Below, piece by piece: positions 35,901-44,193 of a stretch of DNA of 64,000 nucleotides. Numbering within the stretch: position 1 is the stretch's first letter; every line of letters begins with the position of its first letter. A program made the translations under genes and the position numbers. Below the pieces are notes generated by a model. That model did no database searches. It was not told the DNA's origin and was given only the letters and a program-made list of their open reading frames with translations. The stretch is from Sphingopyxis sp. JAI108 (GTDB lineage Bacteria; Pseudomonadota; Alphaproteobacteria; Sphingomonadales; Sphingomonadaceae): NCBI RefSeq assembly GCF_013410105.1, contig NZ_JACCCJ010000001.1, positions 434,001 through 498,000 of the forward strand, given 5' to 3'.

Positions 35901-36522
35901 GCTCGCGCCGTCGGCGCTGGGCGAAGACGATGTCGCCTCGCCGCCGCAGGGGGGCGATCGCGCGGCGGCGGTCGAGCGCGGGCTGTTACTCCATGCGCTG
36001 TTCGAACGGCTGCCGCCGGTGGCGTCCGCGCGGAGGCGTATCGCGGCCGGGCATTGGCTGAAAGGGCAGGCGGCGGCGCTCGACGATGCCGCGCGCGCGG
36101 CGGCGGTCGACGAGGTGCTTGCGGTGCTCGACGATCCGGCGCACGCGGCGCTGTTCGGACCGGGGAGCCTTGCCGAAGTGCCGCTATCGGCCGTCGTCGA
36201 TGGCGTCGTCGTCGCGGGGATCGTCGATAGGCTGCTCGTCACCGATGACGCGGTGACGGTGGTCGATTACAAGACCGGGCGCCATGTGCCGGCCAGCGCT
36301 GCCGACGTCGCGCCTGCCTATCTGCGGCAGATGGCCGCCTATCGCGATGCGCTGGCGGCGATATTTCCGCGGCGCCGCATCGAGGCGGCCTTGCTTTATA
36401 CCGCGGCGCCGCAGCTGATCCGCCTTTCCGACGCCTTGCTCGACGCGCACAAGCCGGGCTTGCGCGCAACCAAGGCGAATTTGCCGGGTTCAGCCCTTGA
36501 GCCCGACGCGCCGACGCCTTAG
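32983..36522 (+). CDS. addA: Double-strand break repair helicase-nuclease AddA
   Basis: The motor and second nuclease subunit of AddAB. The 1179-residue UvrD-like superfamily 1 helicase has Walker A in LGASAGTGKTQVLSARVLRLM, motif Ic-like ILCITFTKAGAAEMAHRI, Walker B in ILVDEAQDTN, motif IV RTMFSVGDRKQAIFGFQG, and motif V/VI VMTVHGSKGLQAPIVILAD and LLYVAMTRAEELLVV. The C-terminal nuclease has the VVDYKTGRHVP motif near residue 1091. An acidic low-complexity insertion (about residues 545-570, Asp/Glu/Gly-rich) is notable. The ATG overlaps the addB stop (ATGA). Confidence 0.95.
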   Translation: MIDPDKLLKMLDPGQRAAARPGDHVWLGASAGTGKTQVLSARVLRLMLEGVSPEAILCITFTKAGAAEMAHRIHERLAMWVRMDDGDLRAELQALGLDLDLIGYDRGVPTLMQRARSLFATVIDSPGGAVRVQTIHSFCQTLLASFPLEARILPGFRALEDGEAGALQREVLGKLLAQPGADGDLMRGIAAMLSRRLGQDAAIAFLARCASCFTAANSPRLAPKAHDLRTELGLPHGDPVKWQAAALAGGAIADGDIAAVALSGRDWGTKTGEARAAIMDDWSRADAGGRAAMLAALRGCFLTGTGDMRADYVKDKGGMRGCLSAAERIVAATGELLATATAMQVADDLAAAWDLGSRFAEAYALAKREKGYADFDDLISIAGHLLAIGDFGEWVRFKLDQRTDHILVDEAQDTNARQWAIILSLAAEFFAGLGAKDDRVRTMFSVGDRKQAIFGFQGTEPAAFEAARFRFGERAIAGGRPFEDVDLDTNYRSSPAVLDVVDAWIAAGAPELMGLASDEPPHIPADFNQDRAGRVELWEPLPVGKAIDAGADDGESDGEGDEGEDGAGPGDSSVAASDPASLRLSRAIADEVQDWIEHGKDGRSVAPGDILILVRRRRDLAARIVARLQSRHVPVAGVDRFSLTQSLAVQDLLAAMRFAVQPLDDLNLANLLVSPLLGWTQDDLFLFAHRRKGRALWEELRAREGEAPPETMAALRGWLGMADFTTPFRFLDALLSGPLDGRRKLYRRLGREARDPIDELLGQALAFERQEAPSLLGFLAHIAASTADIKRQSEARSDVVRVMTVHGSKGLQAPIVILADATDDPRPRRLSFDLSMGEWEKLPVFALGKEERHGAIAKAYDDKDAAERQEHWRLLYVAMTRAEELLVVTGITKTADRSLPEHNWHSAVEAVMADMGADWQDAGPRWGRKRVHAVQPKKWARLSKDKARQAPAPVAVPHWATKPAPEEARPPRPLAPSALGEDDVASPPQGGDRAAAVERGLLLHALFERLPPVASARRRIAAGHWLKGQAAALDDAARAAAVDEVLAVLDDPAHAALFGPGSLAEVPLSAVVDGVVVAGIVDRLLVTDDAVTVVDYKTGRHVPASAADVAPAYLRQMAAYRDALAAIFPRRRIEAALLYTAAPQLIRLSDALLDAHKPGLRATKANLPGSALEPDAPTP

Positions 36523-36555
36523 CTTGAGGACAACAGAGTTTCAGGAGTTCTGACT

Positions 36556-36876
36556 ATGGGTACCAAAGCGATTACCGACGCGAGCTTTCAGGCCGACGTC
36601 ATCGACAGCGACACCCCCGTGCTCGTTGATTTCTGGGCCGAATGGTGTGGCCCGTGCAAGATGATCGGCCCGGCACTCGAGGAAATTTCGGACGAACTGG
36701 CCGGCAAGGTGGTGATCGCCAAGCTCAACATCGACGACCATCCCGACGCGCCGAGCAAATATGGCGTGCGCGGTATCCCGACGATGATCCTGTTCAAAAA
36801 CGGCGAGATCGCCGACACCAAGGTCGGCGCGGCGCCGAAGAGCGCACTCAAGGGCTGGCTCGAAGGCGCGCTTTAA
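36556..36876 (+). CDS. trxA: Thioredoxin
   Basis: A 106-residue cytosolic thioredoxin, the general dithiol reductant for ribonucleotide reductase, peroxiredoxins and others. The active site is WCGPC (Cys31, Cys34) in [18 protein letters not shown], with the cis-Pro loop [11 protein letters not shown]. The ATG is supported by AGGAG about 9 nt upstream. It is the last gene of the run that begins at divL, 33 nt after addA; the same addAB-trxA order occurs in other alphaproteobacteria. A long hairpin follows. Confidence 0.97.
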   Translation: MGTKAITDASFQADVIDSDTPVLVDFWAEWCGPCKMIGPALEEISDELAGKVVIAKLNIDDHPDAPSKYGVRGIPTMILFKNGEIADTKVGAAPKSALKGWLEGAL

Positions 36877-36882
36877 GGGCCG

Positions 36883-36944
36883 ATCCTTCTTTCCTGAATC
36901 GTCATCGCGGCCTGCGCCGGGATGACGATCGGGACAGGAAGGAT
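36883..36944. terminator. Long imperfect hairpin between convergent trxA and GMC genes
   Basis: Nested inverted repeats: outer ATCCTTCTTTCCTG against CAGGAAGGAT, inner ATCGTCATCGCGGC against GCCGGGATGACGAT with one or two mismatches. It fills the 70-nt gap between the convergent stops. It is probably a bidirectional terminator built on a REP-like element. Confidence 0.6.
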
Positions 36945-36946
36945 TG

Positions 36947-38620
36947 CTAGATCGCGCCCGCCTCGAGCTGCTTCACGGCGTAATCGGCGGCGCGCGCGGT
37001 CAGCGCCATGAAGGTGAGCGACGGGTTTACGCACGAGATCGAGGCCATCTGCGCGCCGTCGGTGACGAACAGATTGGCGGCATCATGCGCCTGGCCCCAT
37101 TTGTTGAGGACCGACCGGCGCGGGTCGGCCGCCATGCGCGCGCCGCCCATTTCATGGATGGCGTCGCCGGGCACATGCTCGCTGCGTCCGCTGGTGACGT
37201 TGGTGAGGCCGGCCCGGCGCAGCATCGCCTCGCCTTCGCTGCGCGCGTCGTCCATCATGCGGATCTCATTCTCGCGGAAGGTGACGTCGAAGCGCATCAG
37301 CGGGATGCCGAAGCGATCGACCTTGTCGGCGTGCAGGCTGACGCGATTATCCTCGTAGGGCAGGCATTCGCCGAACGCGCCCATGCCGAATTTCCAGGGG
37401 CCATAACCGCGCATGCCGTGCTTCATCGACGCGCCGAAGCCCTTGGGCGGCAACGGATCGCGCCGCGCGCTGCCCTGATAGCCATAGCCGCGCTTGAAGC
37501 CGATCCCTTCCTCGCCGCCGACGTTGCGGAAGCGCGGGACATAGACGCCGCCGGGGCGGCGGCCATATTCGATATAATCGGTCATGCCCGGAATGTCGCC
37601 CGAGATGCCGACGCGAAAGATATGGTCCATCACATAGCGGCCCAAAGTCCCGCTCGCGTCGAAATGGCTCTTGGCCGTTCCCGGAATGCGCGAGTTCATC
37701 AAGATCTGGGTCGAAGCCATCGCCGAGGCGCAGAGGAAGACGAGGCGCGCCGGTATCACTTCCGCCTGCCTGGTCTTCGCATCGACCACGCGCACCCCGG
37801 TGACTTTCTTCGTCTTCGGATCATATTCGAGGTTGGAGACGACGGCGTCGGAGCGCAGCGTCAGCCGCCCGGTCGCGCGCGCTGCGGGCAGGGTGACCGC
37901 CTGCGTCGAGAAATAGGCGCCGAAGGAGCAGCCGCGCCCGCACTGGTTGCGGAACTGGCATTTGCTGCGCCCCTGGTCCTCCTTGTCCTCGGTCATGTTC
38001 GACAGGCGGGTGTTGATCAGCTTGCGCCCCGGCGACGTCGCCTCGAGCCGTTCCTTCACCCATTTTTCGGCGACGTTCATCTGGATCGGCGGTTGAAAGG
38101 CGCTGTCGGGTAGCTGCGGCAGATTTTCGCGCGATCCCGACACGCCGATATAATTTTCGACATAATCGTACCAGGGCGCGAGGTCGTCATAGCGGATCGG
38201 CCAGTCGATCCCGACATCCTCGCGCTTGTTCGCCTCGAAATCCTCAGGGCTCCAGCGGAAGCTCCAGCGCCCCCAGATCAGCGACTTGCCGCCGACCGCG
38301 CCGGGCCGGATCCAGTAGAATTTCTCGCCCTCGCCATAGGCATAGGGATTGACCCGGTCGTTGTTGTAGAATTTCCGGTTCGACGGAGAGACATAGCCAT
38401 GCTTGGCGATAAAATAGTCGCTGTCCATCAGCGCCTTGGGCATCATGTCGCGCGCCGGGACCTCATAGGCCGGCTTACCGTCATAATCATAATCGCCATG
38501 CTCGACCATCACCCCGCGGTCGAGCATCAGCACCTTCAGGCCCTTCTCGGTCAATTCCTTCGCGGCCCATCCGCCGCTCACTCCGGAACCGATGACGATT
38601 GCATCGAACTGGTCGGTCAT
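36947..38620 (-). CDS. GMC-family flavoprotein dehydrogenase, probable glucoside 3-dehydrogenase large subunit
   Basis: A 557-residue FAD oxidoreductase of the GMC superfamily. It has the dinucleotide site AIVIGSGVSGGWAAKELTEK, GGKSLIWGRWSFRW in the FAD-covering region, a cysteine-containing stretch CQFRNQCGRGCSFGAYFS, and the C-terminal active-site segment IHEMGGARMA followed by CVNPSLTFMAL. There is no signal peptide. In this branch the flavoprotein travels to the periplasm with a Tat-signal small subunit and passes electrons to a cytochrome c; both partners are encoded in the same operon. The expected reaction is oxidation of a glycoside at C3 to a 3-keto sugar. Specificity (glucoside, lactose, trehalose or other) is not readable. 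Confidence 0.85.
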   Translation of the reverse strand: MTDQFDAIVIGSGVSGGWAAKELTEKGLKVLMLDRGVMVEHGDYDYDGKPAYEVPARDMMPKALMDSDYFIAKHGYVSPSNRKFYNNDRVNPYAYGEGEKFYWIRPGAVGGKSLIWGRWSFRWSPEDFEANKREDVGIDWPIRYDDLAPWYDYVENYIGVSGSRENLPQLPDSAFQPPIQMNVAEKWVKERLEATSPGRKLINTRLSNMTEDKEDQGRSKCQFRNQCGRGCSFGAYFSTQAVTLPAARATGRLTLRSDAVVSNLEYDPKTKKVTGVRVVDAKTRQAEVIPARLVFLCASAMASTQILMNSRIPGTAKSHFDASGTLGRYVMDHIFRVGISGDIPGMTDYIEYGRRPGGVYVPRFRNVGGEEGIGFKRGYGYQGSARRDPLPPKGFGASMKHGMRGYGPWKFGMGAFGECLPYEDNRVSLHADKVDRFGIPLMRFDVTFRENEIRMMDDARSEGEAMLRRAGLTNVTSGRSEHVPGDAIHEMGGARMAADPRRSVLNKWGQAHDAANLFVTDGAQMASISCVNPSLTFMALTARAADYAVKQLEAGAI

Positions 38621-38640
38621 ATCTTATCCTCGAATATCGG

Positions 38641-39480
38641 TTATGCGCGGAGGCGGCTGAGCGTGGTGAAGCTGGTCCGGATGTCGGGCAGATAGGGCGC
38701 CGGCGACTGATCATTCTCGACATAGAAATGCCGGACGCCGGCGACGGCATTGAGCGTGAAGATGTCGGCGAAATCGATCACGCCCTTGCCCACGCTGGTC
38801 ATCTTGCCGTCGATGGTGCGATCCTTGACGTGATAGGCGTAGATGCGGCCGGGCAGACGCCGGATGATCGCCTTCGGATCCTCGCCCGCGGCGATGGCCC
38901 AGAACAGGTCGAGCTCGAGCCCGACGAGCGCCGGGTCGGCATCGGCGATCAGCGTGTCGAACAGGCTGACGCCGTCCGGCTTCACGGTGAACTCGAAATC
39001 ATGATTGTGATAGGCGAAGCCCAGCCCGACCTTCTTGAGCCGCTCGGCATAGCGGTTGAAATCGGCGACGGCGGCCTTCCAGCCCTCTGCATTGCGGTGC
39101 GTGTCGGCCATATAAGGGACGATCAGCGTGTCGGCGCCCAACGCCTTGGTCATCGCGACCGCGCCGTCGAAATCGCTCGCGAGCGCTTCATACCCGACAT
39201 GGATCGAGGGCGAGGTCAGCCCAAGCCGGTCCATCGTCTTGCGGAGCGCGGCATGGTCCATCTTGTCGTAACCGCCGCCGCCATATTCCACCTCGCGATA
39301 ACCGATAGCCGCCACTTTCTCGAGCGTCCCCATCGGGTCGTTCGCGAAGAGTTCGCGCACCGTATAGAGCTGGATGCCGATGGGTTTTGCCTTGAGGCCC
39401 TTCGCCATCAGCGGTCCCGCTGCGAACGTCGTTGCCAAGGCCGCGCCGCCCGCCATCCATTGCCGCCTGCCGATCATCAT
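38641..39480 (-). CDS. Exported TIM-barrel sugar isomerase/epimerase-like protein
   Basis: A 279-residue xylose-isomerase-like TIM-barrel protein. It starts with a twin-arginine leader (GRRQWMAGGAALATTFAAGP) and an AMAK-type cleavage region, so it should be periplasmic. Possible metal ligands are in GFAYHNHDFEF, GLELDLFW, IYAYHVKDRTIDGK and HFYVENDQSP. Related proteins act on 3-keto sugars by epimerisation, hydration or beta-elimination of the glycosidic bond. It overlaps the small-subunit gene by 4 nt (ATGA) and lies 20 nt before the GMC gene. Confidence 0.85.
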   Translation of the reverse strand: MMIGRRQWMAGGAALATTFAAGPLMAKGLKAKPIGIQLYTVRELFANDPMGTLEKVAAIGYREVEYGGGGYDKMDHAALRKTMDRLGLTSPSIHVGYEALASDFDGAVAMTKALGADTLIVPYMADTHRNAEGWKAAVADFNRYAERLKKVGLGFAYHNHDFEFTVKPDGVSLFDTLIADADPALVGLELDLFWAIAAGEDPKAIIRRLPGRIYAYHVKDRTIDGKMTSVGKGVIDFADIFTLNAVAGVRHFYVENDQSPAPYLPDIRTSFTTLSRLRA

Positions 39481-40037
39481 GACGAAAACACCTTCTTGAT
39501 CTCGGAATAGGGATAGGCACCGTCGTAGCGCCCGGGGACGGGCAGATATTCACGCTCCTGCGTGATGCCGACCTCCGACGTGAAATAGCCGGTGAGCACG
39601 AGCTGGCGGAACTTGTCGAAAAAGTCGGCGCCGCCGGCGATCTTGTCTTCCATCGCCAGCGTAAGCAGCGCGTCCTGCTGCGCCGGCATCGCCTTGTCGG
39701 CCGCGACCTTGTATTCGGTGCGGCTCTGCACCTCGATCGCGTCGAGCCCGGCGAGGATCGGTTTGCGCTCGTCGGGGCTGGCCCAGTCGGCGAGCAGCTT
39801 TTCGATAAATTCGGGAACGCCGGCCGCGATCGCGCCGGGCGTGTCGGTGGTCGGCATCACCCGCTCGCTGAGCGCGGTCATCAGTGCGCGCTGCTGTGCG
39901 CTGAACACGGGCGACGAGGGCGGACCGCTACTGATCGGCGTCACCTGCACGGCGGCCGCGCGCGCGATCGGTGCGAACAGGCTGGCGCCGAACATCGCGA
40001 CCATGCCGGCGAGCGCGTCTCTGCGATCGATGATCAT
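39477..40037 (-). CDS. Gluconate 2-dehydrogenase subunit 3-like small subunit (Tat signal)
   Basis: A 186-residue small subunit of a GMC dehydrogenase complex. The N terminus carries a twin-arginine-type leader (DRRDALAGMVAMFGASLFAPIA then RAAA). The mature part has family features: SAQQRALMTALSERVMPTTDTPGA, EFIEKLLADW and FRQLVLTGYFTSEVGITQ. In glucoside 3-dehydrogenases and gluconate dehydrogenases this subunit carries the flavoprotein across the inner membrane and completes the complex. It overlaps its neighbours by 4 nt on both sides, arguing for stoichiometric coupled translation. Confidence 0.88.
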   Translation of the reverse strand: MIIDRRDALAGMVAMFGASLFAPIARAAAVQVTPISSGPPSSPVFSAQQRALMTALSERVMPTTDTPGAIAAGVPEFIEKLLADWASPDERKPILAGLDAIEVQSRTEYKVAADKAMPAQQDALLTLAMEDKIAGGADFFDKFRQLVLTGYFTSEVGITQEREYLPVPGRYDGAYPYSEIKKVFSS

Positions 40038-40876
40038 TTCACCTCGCCTTCGAAGTCATAGCTCGCCGCGGCTTCGGGAAGCGGGCGCACCCAGATGTTG
40101 CGGAAAGAGACCGGGGAATGATGGTCCTGGAGCTGGATCGGCGCGGCGTTGCCGTGCGCCTCATATTCGGCAACCTTGCGCCAGACCGTGCTGCCGAGCC
40201 ACGGCTGGCGGTTCTGCACGAGCACGCCGTTGAGGAAGGCGGTGACATAGGCCGGGCGCAGCAATTTGCCGTCGGGCCCGAAGCGCGGGCGCTCGAAGAC
40301 GATGTCATAGCTCTGCCACTCACCCGGCGGCCGCGAGGGGTTCACCAGTGGCGGCTTCCACGCATAGATCGCGCCGACGGTGCCGTCGGCGTAGGTCGGG
40401 TTCTGGTATCCGTCGAGGATCTGGAGTTCGTAGCGCTGCATGAACCAGATGCCGCTGTTGCCGCGATCCTGCGATGTCTTGGCGGGCGGATTGGGTGAGG
40501 CGAATTCGAGGTGGAGCTGGACGTCGCCAAAGCTTTGCTTGCTGACCAGCGCATTCTCGCCGCCGCCGTCGGCGCGCGGCACCGACGTCGCCGCGCCGTT
40601 CCTGACGATCCACGGCGTCGCCTGCGCCTGCCACGCATCGAGCGATTGGCCGTCGAACAATATGATGGCGTCCGAGGGCGGGGCGCCCGGAACATCGCCC
40701 GGCGTCACCACCGTCGGATGCGGACGGTCGGAATCGTGCACGCGCCATTCCCCGCCGGGCAGCATCGGCGTGTCCTTGAACCCCGGCTTCTCCTGCGCGG
40801 TGGCGGGATTGCCCGCCGCCACGGCGGCCGCGATGGCCGCGCCCCATGCGAAACGCTTCACTTGCTTCTCCCTCAT
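40034..40876 (-). CDS. Exported DUF1080 protein, probable 3-keto-glycoside hydrolase
   Basis: A 280-residue secreted protein with a jelly-roll DUF1080 domain (3-keto-disaccharide hydrolase family). A Sec-type signal covers about residues 1-28 (FAWGAAIAAAVAAGNPATAQ). Domain motifs are IILFDGQSLDAWQ, FGDVQLHLEFASP, RGNSGIWFMQRYELQILDGY, EWQSYDIVFERPRF, VTAFLNGVLVQNRQ and PIQLQDHHSPVSFRNIWVRPL. DUF1080 enzymes are known or proposed to cleave glycosides already oxidised at C3. Placed between the dehydrogenase subunit and another isomerase gene with ATGA overlaps on both sides, it fits that role closely. Confidence 0.87.
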   Translation of the reverse strand: MREKQVKRFAWGAAIAAAVAAGNPATAQEKPGFKDTPMLPGGEWRVHDSDRPHPTVVTPGDVPGAPPSDAIILFDGQSLDAWQAQATPWIVRNGAATSVPRADGGGENALVSKQSFGDVQLHLEFASPNPPAKTSQDRGNSGIWFMQRYELQILDGYQNPTYADGTVGAIYAWKPPLVNPSRPPGEWQSYDIVFERPRFGPDGKLLRPAYVTAFLNGVLVQNRQPWLGSTVWRKVAEYEAHGNAAPIQLQDHHSPVSFRNIWVRPLPEAAASYDFEGEVK

Positions 40877-41784
40877 GCCGCGTCGATCGCGCGATAGGCG
40901 GCGATCAGCCGCTCTTCGCCCGCGCGACCTTCGACCGAATTGCCATGTTCCATGCCGATCACGCCCGCGAAATTCTTCGCGCGGAGCCAGCGGACGATAT
41001 TGCGATAATTGATCTCGCCGCTTCCGGGCTCGTTGCGCCCCGGATTGTCGCCAAACTGGATATAGCCGATCTCGTCCCAGCAGGTGTCGAGCGTGTTGAT
41101 CAGATTCCCGGCCTGGATCTGCTCGTGATAGAGGTCCGCGAGTATCTTGATCGCCGGGCTGTCGACGGCGCGTGCGACGGCATAGCCCTGCGGCACCGTC
41201 GACATGAAGACGCCGGGATGATTCACCAGCGTATTGAGCGGCTCCATCACCATGACAAGGCCATGCGGTTCATAGATTTCGGCCGCGCGGCGCAGCACGT
41301 CGATCACGCGCGCGGTCTGGATGTCGACCGGCAGCTTGCGGTCCATGAAGCCGGTGACGATCGTCATATGCCGGGCATTCAGCCGCTTTGCGACATCGAC
41401 CGAAGCCCGGATATCGGCGAGGAAGCGTGTGCGGTCGCCATCGTCGTTGCCGCCCAATAGCGGTCGGAAATCGCCCCAACGCGGCATGCTGGCGACGAAC
41501 ACGCCCATCGTCATGCCACGCTGATCGAGCGCGCGCGCCATCGCACTCTGGTCGGCGATGGAACGCGTGGCGGCTTCATTATCTTCCCACGCGGTGAAGC
41601 CCTGATCGGCAGCAAAAGCGATCTGTTCGAGGCGGTTGCCCCTGCTCTTGAAGCTGCCTTCGTGCGGGGCGTATTTCAGCGAAAATCGGGACGCACCGGA
41701 TGACGTCGCGCCGTTCGCGGCCGTCGCGGCGCCGACCGCCGCGACGGCCGCGCCCGCGAGCACGGTCCGGCGCGACAGGTTCAT
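40873..41784 (-). CDS. Exported TIM-barrel isomerase, hydroxypyruvate-isomerase-like
   Basis: A 303-residue xylose-isomerase-like TIM barrel with a twin-arginine leader (SRRTVLAGAAVAAVGAATAA). Metal-site candidates are Glu in VMVMEPLNTLVNHPG, Asp/His in ILADLYHEQIQAGNL, the region IGYIQFGDNPGRNEPG and Glu in VIGMEHGNS, the pattern of the hydroxypyruvate isomerase subgroup. Real hydroxypyruvate isomerases are cytosolic, so the leader and operon point to a periplasmic sugar substrate. The frame is open further upstream inside the transporter gene; the ATG at 41784 overlaps that gene's stop by 4 nt. Confidence 0.85.
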   Translation of the reverse strand: MNLSRRTVLAGAAVAAVGAATAANGATSSGASRFSLKYAPHEGSFKSRGNRLEQIAFAADQGFTAWEDNEAATRSIADQSAMARALDQRGMTMGVFVASMPRWGDFRPLLGGNDDGDRTRFLADIRASVDVAKRLNARHMTIVTGFMDRKLPVDIQTARVIDVLRRAAEIYEPHGLVMVMEPLNTLVNHPGVFMSTVPQGYAVARAVDSPAIKILADLYHEQIQAGNLINTLDTCWDEIGYIQFGDNPGRNEPGSGEINYRNIVRWLRAKNFAGVIGMEHGNSVEGRAGEERLIAAYRAIDAA

Positions 41785-43079
41785 GCCGCCTCGCCCGCGA
41801 GCGCCGCGCGCGACTTGCCGCGTTCGCGCAGCCAGATGAAGCCGAACACGGCGAGGAGGATGAGCGGAAGGATCGCGAGCCGCTGGAAGGACAGCGACGC
41901 CGCCGCGTCCTCGACCGCCAGCTTGGCGGCACCGGTCAACCGCGCGAAGGCCTCGGGACCTCCGGCGAACTCGACCTTCGCCCGGTCGAACATCGCGCCG
42001 AGTTGCGGCAGCACGAAGAAGCTGGCGAGCGCGCCCGCCGATCCGACGAGCCCCATCGCCCACGAACCGCCGCGCGGATAGCGTTCGGCGACCGAGGCGA
42101 GCATCGTCGGCCACATCACGCAGACGCCGAGGCCCCAGACGGTCGAGGCGAGGATCGCCGCGACCGGTGACTGCGCCTGGCTCAGCATGAACAGGCCGAT
42201 CGCCGCGAGCAGGCTCGACACCCAGAGCAGCCCCGGATTCGAGATTTTATTGGCGAGGCGCCCCGCGAAATGGCGGAAGACGAACATCAGCGCGTTGACA
42301 TAGACGAGCAGGAGGATGCCGCGCATGCCGACGCGGTTCGACAGGGCGACGTCGATCCACTGCCCCGGCGCCAGCTCGGATGCCGCGGTCAGGAACATTG
42401 CGCCGAACCAGATAAAGAAGCTCGGGCGGCGAAACACCTCGCCCATCATCTCGCCGAAGCTGACGCCGCTTTGCTCACGCAGCGGCGGCGGGAAGGTCGT
42501 CGTCGCGGCGATGATCACGGTCACGGCGGCGGGGATCATCACCAGCGCCATGATCCCCTGCCACGGCAGCGCCGCCGACAGGAAGAAGCCGGCGAGGCCG
42601 CCGACGATGATGCCACCGGGAAACCAGGCATGCAGCACGTTGAGCCGGTGGGTCGTATCGTCGGGATAGAGCTGCGCGGTCAACGGATTGATCGCGGCCT
42701 CGGTCAACCCCCAGCCGATACCGCTGAGCAGCATGCCCGTCCATACGAGCCAGTAGATCGTCATGCCGGTCGCGACATGGCCCGCGGTGACGATCATCAA
42801 AGGGCCGAGGATGAAGCATAGCCCGGCGCCGGCGAGACACCGCTTCATCCCGATCTGGTCGAGCAGCGCGCTCGCGACGAACAGCGTGATCGCAAAGCTG
42901 AGGAAGGCGGCGCCGAGCGCGGCGGCGACCAGTTCGCCGGCCTGTAGCGGCGCGATCGGGTCGATCCATTCGGTCTTGAGCCCGCTGGCGATCGCGCCGC
43001 GGATCGCGAGGCTCGCCGCGGCGGTGAACAGCGCGAGCACGCCCAGCCAGAACAATCGTCCCTTGTGCAATGTCGTCAT
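41781..43079 (-). CDS. MFS sugar transporter
   Basis: A 432-residue, 12-helix major facilitator. It begins with the helix LFWLGVLALFTAAASLAIRG and contains LLDQIGMKRCLAGAGLCF (motif A region), GWGLTEAAINPLTAQLYPD and HAWFPGGIIVGGL, which recall the FucP-like sugar/proton symporters, where a NP and an HAxFG-type motif are conserved. It has no binding partner gene. In this operon it probably brings the released or oxidised sugar into the cytosol. It lies 43 nt after the upstream isomerase gene and overlaps the next by 4 nt. Confidence 0.88.
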   Translation of the reverse strand: MTTLHKGRLFWLGVLALFTAAASLAIRGAIASGLKTEWIDPIAPLQAGELVAAALGAAFLSFAITLFVASALLDQIGMKRCLAGAGLCFILGPLMIVTAGHVATGMTIYWLVWTGMLLSGIGWGLTEAAINPLTAQLYPDDTTHRLNVLHAWFPGGIIVGGLAGFFLSAALPWQGIMALVMIPAAVTVIIAATTTFPPPLREQSGVSFGEMMGEVFRRPSFFIWFGAMFLTAASELAPGQWIDVALSNRVGMRGILLLVYVNALMFVFRHFAGRLANKISNPGLLWVSSLLAAIGLFMLSQAQSPVAAILASTVWGLGVCVMWPTMLASVAERYPRGGSWAMGLVGSAGALASFFVLPQLGAMFDRAKVEFAGGPEAFARLTGAAKLAVEDAAASLSFQRLAILPLILLAVFGFIWLRERGKSRAALAGEAA

Positions 43080-43122
43080 CCTGCGTCCCCTTTTATTATC
43101 GTTTATTTTTGTTTTTGCTTCG

Positions 43123-44166
43123 TCAGGTGAGCCCCAGCATCGTTCGGTTGAGCGCCGGATCGCTGCCGCCCGCGAAATCGTCGAACGCCTTGTCGGCCTT
43201 GCGGATCATGTGCGCGGCGATGAAGGGCGCGCCTTCGCGCGCGCCGTCTTCGGGATGTTTCAGGCAGCATTCCCATTCGAGCACCGCCCAGCCGGCGTAG
43301 CCGTACTGCGTCAGCTTGGAGAAAATGCCGCCGAAATCGACCTGGCCGTCGCCCAGCGAACGGAAGCGGCCAGGGCGATCGACCCAGTCCTGAAAGCCGC
43401 CATAGACGCCCGAGCGGCCGGTCGGGTTGAGTTCCGCATCCTTGACGTGGAACATGCGGATCCGCTCGTGATAAATGTCGATGAACTGGAGATAATCGAG
43501 CGCCTGCAGCACATAATGGCTGGGATCGTAGAGGATGTTGGCGCGCGGATGATTGTCGACGCCCGCGAGGAAGCGTTCGAAGGTGATGCCGTCGTGCAGA
43601 TCCTCGCCGGGATGGATTTCATAGGCGAGGTCGATGCCCTGATCGTCGAAGGCGTCGAGGATCGGCCGCCAACGCTTCGCGAGTTCGCCGAACGCCTCCT
43701 CGACCAGCCCGGCAGGACGCTGGGGCCAGGGGTAGAGATAGGGCCAAGCAAGCGCGCCCGAAAAGGTCGCATGGGCATCGAGGCCCAGCCGCCGGCTTGC
43801 CTTGGCGGCAAGGCGAAGCTGCTCGACCGCCCATTTCTGCCGCTCGGTGGGTTTGCCCTTTACCGCATCGGGCGCGAAGGCGTCGAATTGGGCGTCATAG
43901 GCGGGGTGCACCGCGACCAGTTGGCCCTGCAGGTGGGTTGACAGCTCGGTGATCTCGACCCCCGCTTCGCGGCAGGTTCCAGCAAGCTCGTCGCAATAAT
44001 CCTGGCTTTCGGCCGCCGTGGCGAGATCGATGCAGCGACTGTCCCAGGTCGGGATCTGGACGCCGACATAGCCCGCGTCCGCCATCCAGCGCGCCGCCGA
44101 GGGCAAGCTGTCGAACGGCGCGGCGTCGCCCATGAACTGCGCGAGGAAAACAGCCGGACCCTTCAT
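43123..44166 (-). CDS. Cytosolic TIM-barrel sugar isomerase/epimerase
   Basis: A 347-residue xylose-isomerase-like protein without signal peptide. Probable metal ligands are all visible: Glu in IDLAYEIHPGEDLHDG, Asp and His in NILYDPSHYVLQALD, His in RMFHVKDAELNPTG, and Glu in WAVLEWECCLKHPEDG. It is longer than the two exported paralogue-like genes in the operon and not closely similar to them by eye. It is likely to act on the imported 3-keto sugar or a related intermediate. It follows the cytochrome c gene by 27 nt. Confidence 0.87.
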   Translation of the reverse strand: MKGPAVFLAQFMGDAAPFDSLPSAARWMADAGYVGVQIPTWDSRCIDLATAAESQDYCDELAGTCREAGVEITELSTHLQGQLVAVHPAYDAQFDAFAPDAVKGKPTERQKWAVEQLRLAAKASRRLGLDAHATFSGALAWPYLYPWPQRPAGLVEEAFGELAKRWRPILDAFDDQGIDLAYEIHPGEDLHDGITFERFLAGVDNHPRANILYDPSHYVLQALDYLQFIDIYHERIRMFHVKDAELNPTGRSGVYGGFQDWVDRPGRFRSLGDGQVDFGGIFSKLTQYGYAGWAVLEWECCLKHPEDGAREGAPFIAAHMIRKADKAFDDFAGGSDPALNRTMLGLT

Positions 44167-44193
44167 GCGATAGCCTTTCGCGTCACGTGCCGG

